From an uncultured Hyphomicrobiales bacterium (GTDB lineage: Bacteria > Pseudomonadota > Alphaproteobacteria > Rhizobiales > Beijerinckiaceae): a stretch of DNA of 64,000 nucleotides. A program made the translations under genes and the position numbers. Where the stretch lies: NCBI GenBank assembly GCA_903847605.1, contig CAINED010000090.1, forward strand, positions 35,502 to 99,501, written 5' to 3'. Every line of letters begins with the position of its first letter. Positions within the stretch are counted from its first letter, which is position 1. This document shows positions 15,576-26,399 of this stretch, in pieces. A model generated the notes under the pieces. It searched no databases, was not told the DNA's origin, and saw only the letters and a program-made list of their open reading frames with translations.

Positions 15576-18236
15576 ATGGGGCGGCGTCTTAGCCCCGCCA
15601 GTCTGCCCGCCCGCAGCCTTCTCTCGAAGGTGGCGGCGACAGGGTTATTCATGCTCGGAGCGCTTGCCGTTCCGGCAACGGGCTTTGTCGACTCCGCTTC
15701 CGCCCAGACAATCAACGAACGCCTCGCTCGCCGCAGCGCGCAGCCTGCCTCGCCGCTGGGCGGCAAGGACCGGATGCTGGTCGATGCCGCCGAAATGGTA
15801 TTCAACCGCGACCGGGACTCCATCGAGGCCCGCGGCGACGTGCAGCTTTTCTATCAGGGCCGCGCGCTACAGGCCGACAAGGTCATCTATGATCGCGCCG
15901 CAAAGCGCGTCTTCGCCGAAGGCCGCGTGAAAATCACCGAGCGCGACGGCACGATTTCCTACGCCGACCGCGCCGAACTGACCGACGATTTCAAGACCGG
16001 CTTCGTCGACAGCCTGCGCATCGAGACAGCGGAAAAAACCTATTTCTCCGCGCCGCGCGCCGAACGACGCGAAGGCGAGACCACAACCTTCGAACGCGGC
16101 ACCTACACTGCCTGCGAGTCCTGCAAGGAAAATCCGGAAAGGCCGCCGTTCTGGCGTGTGCGCGCCAAGCGCATCATTCATCAGAACAGCGAGCAGATGG
16201 TCTATTTCGAGGATGCGACGCTCGAACTCTGGGGCATGCCGATTGCCTGGCTGCCGTTCTTCTCGATGCCGGACCCCAGCGTCCAACGCAAGAGCGGTTT
16301 TCTGGCGCCCAGCTATACCGCGCGAACCCGTCTGGGCTCCGGCCTGACCGTTCCCTATTTCTGGGCCGTCGCGCCGAACATGGACCTGACGCTGTCGCCG
16401 ACCTTGCTCACACGGCAGGGCTTTTTCGGCGACGTCGAATGGCGCCATCGTCTGGTGAACGGTTCTTATTCCATCCGCGCCGCCGGCATCTTTCAGGCCG
16501 AGCCCGGCGCGTTCGAAAATGCGCCCTACGGGCCCGGTTCGCGTAATGTCCGCGGGTCTCTGGAATCCAAGGGCGAGTTTCACATCAACCCGCGCTGGAA
16601 GACAGGCTGGGATCTCAAACTCTTCAGCGACAAGTGGTTCCAGCAGGACTACCGCCTGCCCTCGACGCAACTCTCTTCCAACTATTTTCGCGAAGCGACG
16701 TCGAGCGTCTACTTCACGGGCAAGGGCGACCGTGGGTTCTTCGATCTGCGTGGCTTTTACTTCCAGGGTCTCTCGCGCGCCGACATTCAGGCGCAACAGC
16801 CCGTCGTCGCGCCGGTGCTCGACTACAACAAGCGCGTGAATCTGCCGCCGTCCCTCACCTACGGCATTGGCGGACAGGTCGAGATCGATTTCAATTTCAC
16901 CAATATCTCGCGCGAGCTTGCTTCGTTCGAAGCGATCGGCGGACGCCGGCTCGACCGCGCCTATGGTCTCTTCGACGTCTGCGAGGATACGGCCGGCAAT
17001 CGCACCTACGACCGCACCCGATGCCTGTTGCGCGGCATGGCCGGCAATTATGCGCGCACGACGCTGAACGTGGAATGGAAACGCAAGTTCATCGACCCCA
17101 TCGGGCAGGTGTGGACCCCGTTCGCCTTCGCGCATATCAACGGCAGCTGGCTTTCGACAAACACGTCCGGTTCGAAGACCTTTGTGAACAACGTCAATTG
17201 CACCAATCCGACGACGGCCGGCCCCTTCGTCGGGCAATGCGCCTCGATGTTGTCGAACGCCGATCAGGCGATATTCTTCAACAACACCGGCGACACATTC
17301 CGCGGGCAGGCTATGCCCGGCGTCGGTCTCGAATACCGCTATCCCTTTATGGCCTCGACGTCGCTCGCGTGGCATGTCTTCGAACCGATCGCGCAGATCA
17401 TCGTGCGGCCTAACGAGCCGCGCAACACGCTGCGGGTGAATGAAGATTCCCAAAGCCTGGTCTTCGACGAAACCAATCTCTTCGACCGTTCGAAATTCTC
17501 GGGCTACGACCGCTTCGAAGGCGGCACGCGCGCCAACTACGGCTTCCAGTACACCGCCACGTTCAAGAGCGGCGGCTATCTCAACGCGATGATCGGCCAG
17601 TCGACGCAGCTCTCGGGCCGCAATTCCTATCAGCTCGGCGACGCTGCCAATATCGGCATCGACTCAGGTCTCGACAAGCCGCAATCCGATCTCGTGGGGC
17701 GCTTCGCCTTTGCGCCGAATTCGATGTTCGCCTTCATCGCCAAGGGCCGCTTCGATCCGACGACGCAGGAAATGCGCCGCGTCGACCTCATGGCCAATAT
17801 GAATTTCGGGTCCTTCGAAGGCACTGTGCAATATGCGCGCTATGCCCAGCAACCGATGCTCGGCTACGACAAGCGCCGCGAGGGCCTCGCCGCCGGCGCC
17901 AAGTACAAGCTGACCGAAGGGTTTTCCGTCAACGGCAACGTGATCTTCGATCTCTCGCGCCACCTCTACAACAACTCGGCAAACACCGCGACGATCCGCT
18001 CTGCGCCGCTGTTCTCCATCGCCGGTCTCGGCGTCGGCGCGACCTATTCCGACGACTGCACGACGCTTGGCGTCCAATACACATCAGTGCTGCAGGCCAA
18101 TGGCGCCGGACAGGCCATCCGCAACCAGACCCTGCTCGTCTCGTTGCAATTGCGTACCGTCGGCGACACGCGCGCCCGCTCGAATCTCGGCGAAGTGCCG
18201 GTTCAGGACGGCTTGGGCGCAAGCCCGATCCGCTGA
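15576..18236 (+). CDS. lptD: LPS-assembly protein LptD (outer-membrane translocon)
   Basis: 886-aa outer-membrane beta-barrel that inserts lipopolysaccharide into the outer leaflet. ATG 15576 follows GGAGG with 9-nt spacing and starts a signal peptide ending near ASAQ (about residue 39). Residues about 65-190 form the OstA/LptA-like jellyroll that receives LPS (EMVFNRDRDSIEARGDVQLFY to ERGTYTACESC). The rest is a barrel with alternating hydrophobic strands, including the family block MPIAWLPFFSMPDPSVQRKSG. A Cys pair (CESC) lies in the N-domain. Ends with a positively charged, Arg-rich tail. Confidence 0.95.
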   Translation: MGRRLSPASLPARSLLSKVAATGLFMLGALAVPATGFVDSASAQTINERLARRSAQPASPLGGKDRMLVDAAEMVFNRDRDSIEARGDVQLFYQGRALQADKVIYDRAAKRVFAEGRVKITERDGTISYADRAELTDDFKTGFVDSLRIETAEKTYFSAPRAERREGETTTFERGTYTACESCKENPERPPFWRVRAKRIIHQNSEQMVYFEDATLELWGMPIAWLPFFSMPDPSVQRKSGFLAPSYTARTRLGSGLTVPYFWAVAPNMDLTLSPTLLTRQGFFGDVEWRHRLVNGSYSIRAAGIFQAEPGAFENAPYGPGSRNVRGSLESKGEFHINPRWKTGWDLKLFSDKWFQQDYRLPSTQLSSNYFREATSSVYFTGKGDRGFFDLRGFYFQGLSRADIQAQQPVVAPVLDYNKRVNLPPSLTYGIGGQVEIDFNFTNISRELASFEAIGGRRLDRAYGLFDVCEDTAGNRTYDRTRCLLRGMAGNYARTTLNVEWKRKFIDPIGQVWTPFAFAHINGSWLSTNTSGSKTFVNNVNCTNPTTAGPFVGQCASMLSNADQAIFFNNTGDTFRGQAMPGVGLEYRYPFMASTSLAWHVFEPIAQIIVRPNEPRNTLRVNEDSQSLVFDETNLFDRSKFSGYDRFEGGTRANYGFQYTATFKSGGYLNAMIGQSTQLSGRNSYQLGDAANIGIDSGLDKPQSDLVGRFAFAPNSMFAFIAKGRFDPTTQEMRRVDLMANMNFGSFEGTVQYARYAQQPMLGYDKRREGLAAGAKYKLTEGFSVNGNVIFDLSRHLYNNSANTATIRSAPLFSIAGLGVGATYSDDCTTLGVQYTSVLQANGAGQAIRNQTLLVSLQLRTVGDTRARSNLGEVPVQDGLGASPIR

Positions 18237-18258
18237 CCAATCAACAGGGAAGCAAAGC

Positions 18259-19176
18259 ATGAAACCGCGTTTCAACGGCAGGGCTTGCCTGACAGCTGCA
18301 TTCGTCGCACTGTCCGCCTTCGGCATCGCCGCAACACCGGCTGTTGCGCAGAATGTCGTCGTCACCGTCAACGACAGCCCGATCACCAATTACGATATCG
18401 CCCAGCGCATGAAATTGCTCGGCGTATTGCGCGCGCCGGCGAACCAGCAGGCCGCCGTGGAGAGCCTCATCAACGACCGGCTCAAGCTGATCGAGACGCG
18501 CAAATACGGCATCAATCCCGGCGAACCTGATATCGCCAACGAAGCGACCCGCGACGCCGGCGAGCGCAAGATCACGCCGCAGCAACTCGGCGCCGGCCTG
18601 CAACGCGCGGGCATCGACAAGCAGCACTGGCAGGAACATTGGCGCGCGGGTCTCTCGTGGCGCATTCTCGTTTCGGCGCTCAACAAATCCGTCAGCGTGA
18701 GCGAAGAAGAAGTGCGCGCCGAAATGGCGAAGAAGAGCAGTTCGATCGCCGCGCAGGAATTCCGCATCCAGCAGATCGTCTTCGTCGTGCCGCGCGATGC
18801 AGGGCCTGCCGCCTACAGCGCGCGTTCGGCTGAAGCGAACGGGTTGCGCGCCCGCTTCCGCGATTGCGCAAGCGGCATTCAGCTCGCGCGCGCGTTGCGC
18901 GACGTGGCCGTGCAGCCGCAAGTCTCGCGCCGCGCCAATACGCTGAGCGCCGAACTCGTGGCGCTGCTCGACCGCACGCCAGTCGGACAAACCACGCCGC
19001 CCTCGCGCGGGCCGACGGGCATCGAGATGGTCGCGGTCTGCGGCAAGTCCGACGCGGGCTCGGGTTCTGCAGCAAGCGAATCCATTCGCGAAACATTACT
19101 GTTGCGCAAGTTGCAGACCGATGCCGACAAGCGGCTTGCCGAAATTCGCAAACGCGCGATCATCGTGCGGCGCTAA
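18259..19176 (+). CDS. surA: SurA-like periplasmic chaperone / peptidyl-prolyl isomerase
   Basis: 305-aa periplasmic protein. ATG 18259 starts a signal peptide ending VAQ (about residue 31). The SurA N-terminal chaperone region follows (VVTVNDSPITNYDIAQRMKLL to about residue 170), then one parvulin-like segment beginning with EFRIQQIVFVV and ending with TGIEMVAVCGK, and a C-terminal helix. It is shorter than enterobacterial SurA (one rather than two parvulin repeats), as is usual in alphaproteobacteria. Its place between lptD and pdxA matches the conserved operon for outer-membrane protein assembly. Confidence 0.92.
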   Translation: MKPRFNGRACLTAAFVALSAFGIAATPAVAQNVVVTVNDSPITNYDIAQRMKLLGVLRAPANQQAAVESLINDRLKLIETRKYGINPGEPDIANEATRDAGERKITPQQLGAGLQRAGIDKQHWQEHWRAGLSWRILVSALNKSVSVSEEEVRAEMAKKSSSIAAQEFRIQQIVFVVPRDAGPAAYSARSAEANGLRARFRDCASGIQLARALRDVAVQPQVSRRANTLSAELVALLDRTPVGQTTPPSRGPTGIEMVAVCGKSDAGSGSAASESIRETLLLRKLQTDADKRLAEIRKRAIIVRR

Positions 19177-19243
19177 TAGAAGGGGCGCGAATTCATTCGG
19201 CCCCATGTGTGCTGCGAAGTTCAAAACAGGTGGCTCGCTTGCC

Positions 19244-20326
19244 ATGAGCATTTCCGGCGCAGATATCGAGACCGGTGCGTGCAATCTCGCGCGCAGTCGC
19301 CGCGATGCGCCTATTGCTCTGACGATGGGCGATCCTTCAGGCATTGGGCCGGAGATTACGCTCAAGGCCTGGCAAGCCTTGCATGAGACGGACCACGCTT
19401 TCGTCGCGCTTGCCGATCCCGGCCTGTTGCAACGGCGCGCGGAAGCGATGAATCTTTCCGTGCCCATTGCCGTCGCGAGCGAAGAGAATGTCCGCGACTT
19501 CACGCGCAAGACGTTTCGCAACGCACTTCCCGTTCTCCCCTTGCGCAACAGCGTCAACGGCGAAGCCGGCGTGTCGCATGCGAAAGATGCGCCCGCGACG
19601 ATAGAGTCCATCGAACGCGCCGTGGAACTCGTGGCGAAGGGTCTGGCGAGCGGTGTTGCGACAAACCCCATAACGAAAGATGCACTCTATCGCACCGGCT
19701 TCACCCATCCCGGCCATACCGAGTTTCTTGCGGAACTGTCGGAGCGTTATTTCGGCGTCAAGGCGCAATCGGTGATGATGCTGTGGTGCGAGGAACTCGC
19801 CGTCGTGCCGGTGACGATCCACATTCCCCTGCAGCGCGTGCTCAACGAGCTCACGCCCGAACTTATCGCCGAGACTGCACGCATCACGGCGCGCGACCTG
19901 CAACAAAAATTCGGCGTCGCAAATCCGCGGTTGGCGGTTTCCGGTCTCAATCCGCATGCCGGTGAAAACGGCTCGATGGGAACCGAAGATCGCGACATCA
20001 TCGCGCCTGCCATCGCGACGCTGCGCGCCGAAGGCATCGATGCGCGCGGGCCCTTGCCGGCCGATACGATGTTTCATGCAGCAGCACGCAAAACCTACGA
20101 CGCGGCGATCTGCATGTACCATGATCAGGCGCTGATCCCGATCAAGACCATCGCCTTCGACGAAGGCGTCAACGTCACGCTGGGGCTACCGTTCGTGCGC
20201 ACTTCGCCCGATCACGGCACGGCCTACGACATCGCCGGTAATGGGATTGCAAGGCCGGATTCGCTGATCGCTTCGCTCAGACTCGCACGCCGGCTTGCTG
20301 TGGCGATGCAGGACGGCGCGCCTTGA
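19244..20326 (+). CDS. pdxA: 4-hydroxythreonine-4-phosphate dehydrogenase
   Basis: 360-aa NAD-dependent enzyme of the deoxyxylulose-5-phosphate-dependent pyridoxal phosphate pathway. Motifs: [11 protein letters not shown] near the N-terminus, metal-binding His in [19 protein letters not shown] and [12 protein letters not shown], then [31 protein letters not shown] 19244 was chosen from family length; ATG 19205 is an alternative 13 codons upstream. The stop overlaps the rsmA start. Confidence 0.95.
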   Translation: MSISGADIETGACNLARSRRDAPIALTMGDPSGIGPEITLKAWQALHETDHAFVALADPGLLQRRAEAMNLSVPIAVASEENVRDFTRKTFRNALPVLPLRNSVNGEAGVSHAKDAPATIESIERAVELVAKGLASGVATNPITKDALYRTGFTHPGHTEFLAELSERYFGVKAQSVMMLWCEELAVVPVTIHIPLQRVLNELTPELIAETARITARDLQQKFGVANPRLAVSGLNPHAGENGSMGTEDRDIIAPAIATLRAEGIDARGPLPADTMFHAAARKTYDAAICMYHDQALIPIKTIAFDEGVNVTLGLPFVRTSPDHGTAYDIAGNGIARPDSLIASLRLARRLAVAMQDGAP

Positions 20327-21198
20327 GCGCTATCGACGACTTGCCGCCGTTGCGCGACATCGTTCGCGATTTCGGTCTCGACGCCAAAAAGTCTCTGGGT
20401 CAGAATTTTCTGTTCGATCTCAATCTGACTTCCCGGATTGCACGCGCCGCCGGACCCCTCGAAGATGTTACGGTGATCGAAGTGGGTCCGGGTCCCGGCG
20501 GGCTCACGCGCGCCCTGCTCGCCCATGGCGCGCGCAAGGTCATCGCGATAGAGCGCGACGAGCGTTGCCTGCCCGCGCTTGAGATGATCGCTGCGCGCTA
20601 TCCTGGCAGGCTTGAAGTCGAAAACGCCGATGCGCTCGCAATTGATTATGCATCGCTGGCGCAACGACGGGCGGAGGGAACTAAAGTCCGCATCGCAGCC
20701 AACCTTCCCTATAACATCGCAACAGTGCTGCTGGCTGGTTGGCTCGAAAGCGAGCCATGGCCACCGTTCTTCGATCGGCTGACACTCATGTTTCAGCGCG
20801 AGGTCGCCTTGCGCATCGTTGCAACGCCAAAGCAGCGCGCGGACTACGGACGTCTCGGCGTGCTTGCGGGCTGGCGGACGACGGCGCGAATTCTCTTCGA
20901 CGTCTCGCCGGCTGCTTTCACGCCGCCGCCGAAGGTCACTTCCTCCGTTGTCGAACTCCTGCCCATCGCGACGCCCCTGCCCTGCGACGCCGCGGTGCTC
21001 CGAACCGTGGCGCAAGCCGCGTTCGGGCAGCGCCGCAAAATGTTGCGGCAATCCCTCAGAAGTCTCGGAGTCGATCCCGGGCCAGTGCTCGATGCGGCAG
21101 GCATCGAACCGACGGCGCGCGCGGAAGAAATCGAGGTTGCGGGCTTCGTGGCGCTCGCACGCGTGGTCGAATCTCTGAGGCTTGCGGCGAGCGACTGA
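20323..21198 (+). CDS. rsmA: 16S rRNA (adenine1518/1519-N6) dimethyltransferase
   Basis: 291-aa KsgA/RsmA methyltransferase acting late in 30S subunit maturation. SAM motif I is [14 protein letters not shown], the acidic post-motif is DALAIDY and the catalytic motif IV is NLPYNIA. The C-terminal helical region includes [15 protein letters not shown]. The start is the unusual codon TTG at 20323, which overlaps the pdxA stop as TTGA and puts the conserved LPPLRDIV at the N-terminus. Confidence 0.96.
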   Translation: MSAIDDLPPLRDIVRDFGLDAKKSLGQNFLFDLNLTSRIARAAGPLEDVTVIEVGPGPGGLTRALLAHGARKVIAIERDERCLPALEMIAARYPGRLEVENADALAIDYASLAQRRAEGTKVRIAANLPYNIATVLLAGWLESEPWPPFFDRLTLMFQREVALRIVATPKQRADYGRLGVLAGWRTTARILFDVSPAAFTPPPKVTSSVVELLPIATPLPCDAAVLRTVAQAAFGQRRKMLRQSLRSLGVDPGPVLDAAGIEPTARAEEIEVAGFVALARVVESLRLAASD

Positions 21199-21248
21199 CC
21201 GCGTCATCATCGCTGGGTCGGACTTAAAATATCCCCGGAGGAGCGGCC

Positions 21249-21602
21249 ATGCGTCTTCACGCCATTGCAGCAGTCTTTGGTTTGTTCGGTATCATCGGCG
21301 CTTCGGGCGCACAGGCCGCGGTTGCTCTGGCCTATTCGCCGTCGAGTGGACGTGGCGCGTCCGATAATTCGAGCTTCAACATCGACGATGTGCGCCGGCG
21401 GGCCGTCTCGAAATGCGGGACTGGATGTTCCGTTGTTTTCTCCGGCAAGGGAACATGTGCAGCCGTCGTCTCCGCAGGACGCGGCCAACCCTGGGCCGTC
21501 AGTCGCGGCACTTCCGTTTCCACAGCCGCAAATGCGGCGTGGCACGGGTGCCGGCGCAAGGGTGGCGTCAACTGCGAAACCGTCGCGTCCGTTTGCGAGT
21601 AG
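21249..21602 (+). CDS. DUF4189-type secreted protein
   Basis: 117-aa exported protein with a signal peptide ending AQA (about residue 23). The mature part has the DUF4189 layout: AVALAYSPSSG, a helix with AVSKCG, the Cys pair in CGTGC, the CAAVV strand and a second Cys set near the end (HGCRRKGGVNCETVASVCE). ATG 21249 follows GGAGGAG. It is separated from rsmA by 50 bp with its own ribosome site. Function unknown for the family. Confidence 0.8.
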   Translation: MRLHAIAAVFGLFGIIGASGAQAAVALAYSPSSGRGASDNSSFNIDDVRRRAVSKCGTGCSVVFSGKGTCAAVVSAGRGQPWAVSRGTSVSTAANAAWHGCRRKGGVNCETVASVCE

Positions 21603-21691
21603 CTTGCATCTACAGCATCGGGCGAAAGAGTGTACCCGGTTTGTCACTAAGCCGATGCTCTAGTTTATTTGAATCGATCAGCGAGCGTTTC

Positions 21692-22378
21692 ATGGTCTCC
21701 CTTATACATGCCAAGCGGGATCGCCTTCGCGCCCTGCTGACAGGAACAGACGAGGATGAATTTCATGACATCGCCGTTAGCCTGCTTGAATCCGACGATC
21801 CAGAGAGCGTCTTAGCCACGCTCGACATCGTCGGACACTCGCGCGAGCAGAGTGTGCGCTTGCTGCCTGCGATCGTGAATTTGCTGTCCAGTTCGCAGCA
21901 TGTTCCCTGCACAAACATGGAGAATCCGGGGCTCGGACACCAGTCTATCGCCCTGGCAGCGATGCGCATATTGCTGGCCCTGAACCTCCCGCTCCCAGCG
22001 GATCCCGTGTTAAAGATACTGAATGACGATGCATCGATCGAATTGCCGGAAGCCTGTTACGATCAGGGGGCGTATATCGGCGATTACGCGACCTTCGCAT
22101 TTCTGCCGGCTGCCTATGCAGCACGTGTTGCGTGGCTATGCGGCGCGCAGGCCGCTGCCTCGACGCGGCGCATCGTCGAATTGATCGGCCTGCCCGCGGC
22201 CAGTGACGTGAAATGGGCTATCGACGGACTGAAAGCGATGGCGGAAGCAGCAAAACAATTCCCGCCACCGGCGAAATTGGCTTTCGAAGAACAATTGCGC
22301 GCCTGCGCGACAGACCAACACTTACACAACACCGCGCGCGCCTGGGCGCAGCACCTTCTTCAAGAGCTGGCCACCTGA
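21692..22378 (+). CDS. Hypothetical protein, HEAT-like helical
   Basis: 228-aa protein made almost entirely of predicted amphipathic helices (DEFHDIAVSLLESDDPESVLATLDIVGHS; RSVRLL-type repeats; ARVAWLCGAQAAASTRRIVELIGL), which suggests HEAT/ARM-like repeats. No signal peptide. The region around SIALAAMRILLAL and the conserved-looking AYIGDYATFAFLPAAYAARVAWLCG are the most distinctive. Start at ATG 21692 is the first after the AT-richer gap; the frame is open further upstream without support. Family not recognised. It is convergent with gmk, the two stops lying 1 bp apart. Confidence 0.65.
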   Translation: MVSLIHAKRDRLRALLTGTDEDEFHDIAVSLLESDDPESVLATLDIVGHSREQSVRLLPAIVNLLSSSQHVPCTNMENPGLGHQSIALAAMRILLALNLPLPADPVLKILNDDASIELPEACYDQGAYIGDYATFAFLPAAYAARVAWLCGAQAAASTRRIVELIGLPAASDVKWAIDGLKAMAEAAKQFPPPAKLAFEEQLRACATDQHLHNTARAWAQHLLQELAT

Positions 22379-22379
22379 A

Positions 22380-23036
22380 CTATCCCTGCAGCAGCTTCGT
22401 AATATAGTCTTCGATTGCGTCCTGCGAACGCGTGCGTTTCACACGCTCGGCGATAAGGATCGCCTTCACCTCGCCAAGCGCGCGCTGGAGGTCATCGTTG
22501 ACGACGACATAGTCGTACATCTTCCAGCGCTCGATTTCGTTGCGCGCATTCTCCAGACGTTTGGCGATCACGTCGGCGGCGTCTTCCGCCCGCCGTTCGA
22601 GACGCGAGCGCAATTCTTCCATCGACGGCGGCAGGATGAAAATCGTCACGACATCTTTCGGCGCTTTCTTGCGCACCTGCTGCGTGCCCTGCCAGTCGAT
22701 GTCGAAGATAACGTCCTTGCCCTGCTCGATCTTGTCTTCGACGATGGAGCGCGGCGTACCGTAGAAATTGCCGTGCACTTCCGCCCATTCGAGCAAATCG
22801 TCTGAAACGCGCAAGCGCTCGAATTCCTGCTTGGTCTTGAAGTGATAGTGTATGCCGTCGACTTCGCTTGAGCGGCGCGGCCGCGTCGTGACGGAAATCG
22901 ACAAGGTGAGATCCAGCGACTTGTCGAGCAGGAGATCGCGCGTAATCGTCGACTTGCCGGCGCCCGAAGGCGATGACAGGATCAGCATGATGCCGCGACG
23001 GCGGATCGGTCCATTCTTGAAATTGCTGTCTGACAT
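22380..23036 (-). CDS. gmk: Guanylate kinase
   Basis: 218-aa GMP kinase, ATP + GMP to ADP + GDP. P-loop SSPSGAGKST (about residues 20-30), GMP-binding TTRPRRSSEVDGIHYHF, and the lid region about RLERRAEDAADVIAKRLENARNEI. The N-terminus is slightly longer than in enterobacteria, typical of alphaproteobacteria. It lies 40 bp behind yicC on the same strand, a conserved pair. Confidence 0.97.
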   Translation of the reverse strand: MSDSNFKNGPIRRRGIMLILSSPSGAGKSTITRDLLLDKSLDLTLSISVTTRPRRSSEVDGIHYHFKTKQEFERLRVSDDLLEWAEVHGNFYGTPRSIVEDKIEQGKDVIFDIDWQGTQQVRKKAPKDVVTIFILPPSMEELRSRLERRAEDAADVIAKRLENARNEIERWKMYDYVVVNDDLQRALGEVKAILIAERVKRTRSQDAIEDYITKLLQG

Positions 23037-23076
23037 TTTATGCGGCTTCCCGCCTTTGCTCTATTCGATGATCTGC

Positions 23077-23964
23077 CTATTCGATATTCTGCACTTGCTC
23101 GCGAAACTGTTCGACGATGGCGCGCATCTCCATGCCGATCGCCGTGAGATCCTTGTCGTTCGACTTCGAGCAGAGCGTGTTCGCTTCGCGCGCCATTTCC
23201 TGCGCCAGAAAATCGAGCCTCCGTCCGACAGCGCCGCCTGTTTCGATGAGTTCTCCGGCAGCTGCGAGATGCGCGAAAAGCCGGTCGATCTCCTCACGCA
23301 CGTCGGCCTTGGCGGCGAGAAGCACGGCCTCCTGATGAAGGCGCTGTGGATCGAGCGCGCTCGAATTGGCGGAGAGTTCGCGTACGAGTTGTTCGAGGCG
23401 GGCGCGCACGGCTTCCGGCTTGCGGCCGGGATTGTCATTGGCGGCTTCACTCAATTCGCGAAGACGCGCGAGATGCCCTGAAAGAACGCGCTGCAAAGCC
23501 TCGCCTTCGCCACTGCGCATGGCGATAAGCGCGCGCGCGGCTTCCTCCAAACCGGCCAGCATGGCGCGGCTGACCTCGGCAAGACTTTCGGGACTGTCGG
23601 CGGCCTCGACGATTTCGACGATGCCGCGAATGGCGAGAAGCCCGTCGAGTGAGGCAGGCTGAACGGCGGCAGATTTCGGCAGGCGCTCCACCGCCGCGAC
23701 GAGCGCGCCGAGCGCGCTTTCGTTCACCCGAATTTCCGGAGCGGCCTGCTCGCGCTGGGCCGAAAGATTGGCGTAGCAGGTTCCGCGCACGAGCATCGCG
23801 CCCAGCCGCGAACGCGCCTCGGCTTCGAGCGCGTCGAAGCCCGGGGGCACGCGCACGCGCAGGTCGAGCCCGCGCGCGTTGACGGCCTTGATCTCCCAGT
23901 TCCAGCGCCACGGCGCGAGCGCGCCGCCAGAGCGGGCAAAGCCGGTCATGCTTTTCAGTGACAT
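23077..23964 (-). CDS. yicC: YicC-family protein (endoribonuclease YicC/RlmN-type stress family)
   Basis: 295-aa YicC/YloC protein. It starts with the family block SLKSMTGFARSGG, followed by the KAVNARGLDLRVRVPPGFDALEAEARSRL region. It ends with the highly conserved C-terminal block GAVGRRLDFLAQEMAREANTLCSKSND, which carries the acidic residues of the DUF1732 part. YicC homologues have endoribonuclease activity in some bacteria. Cytosolic. Same strand as gmk. Confidence 0.93.
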   Translation of the reverse strand: MSLKSMTGFARSGGALAPWRWNWEIKAVNARGLDLRVRVPPGFDALEAEARSRLGAMLVRGTCYANLSAQREQAAPEIRVNESALGALVAAVERLPKSAAVQPASLDGLLAIRGIVEIVEAADSPESLAEVSRAMLAGLEEAARALIAMRSGEGEALQRVLSGHLARLRELSEAANDNPGRKPEAVRARLEQLVRELSANSSALDPQRLHQEAVLLAAKADVREEIDRLFAHLAAAGELIETGGAVGRRLDFLAQEMAREANTLCSKSNDKDLTAIGMEMRAIVEQFREQVQNIE

Positions 23965-24217
23965 CGCGTCATCCAGATCGGAGCGCGCAAGGGAATCGCG
24001 CCTCCGTTGCCGCGCACCATAGGTGCACGACTGCGCCTGCTCAACGCGGCGGATAGGCCGAGGCGAGGATTTGGAGCAATTTCCCCACTCCGCTTAGCCG
24101 ACGCAATGCCGCCCGACTACCCGTATTTGCCTTGGTCGCCACGCCAACGGGAAGCGGCAATCACCGGAACAGGGAATCCTCAACGATACAATTTTTAGGG
24201 AGAGCGCCTTCGTAGCC

Positions 24218-26296
<2,079 letters not shown>

Positions 26297-26346
26297 TCAG
26301 GAACAATATAGGCGATACTCTCCGGCAATGTGAGAACAAAGCAAAA

Positions 26347-26375
26347 ACGGAAGACTGTACCAAGCAGTCTTCCGT
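26347..26375 (-). terminator. Rho-independent terminator behind phoX
   Basis: Perfect 11-bp stem ACGGAAGACTG / CAGTCTTCCGT around a 7-nt loop. On the minus strand the hairpin is followed by a GTTTTTG run. It lies 25 bp after the stop of the PhoX gene and before the parE start region, so it insulates parE. Confidence 0.85.
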
Positions 26376-26399
26376 GAAAGAAAAATAAGTCCCGGCAGT

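Noticed and set aside
15867..17453. 528-aa open frame on the minus strand inside lptD
   Set aside because: Antisense to the well-supported lptD, with no domain recognised.
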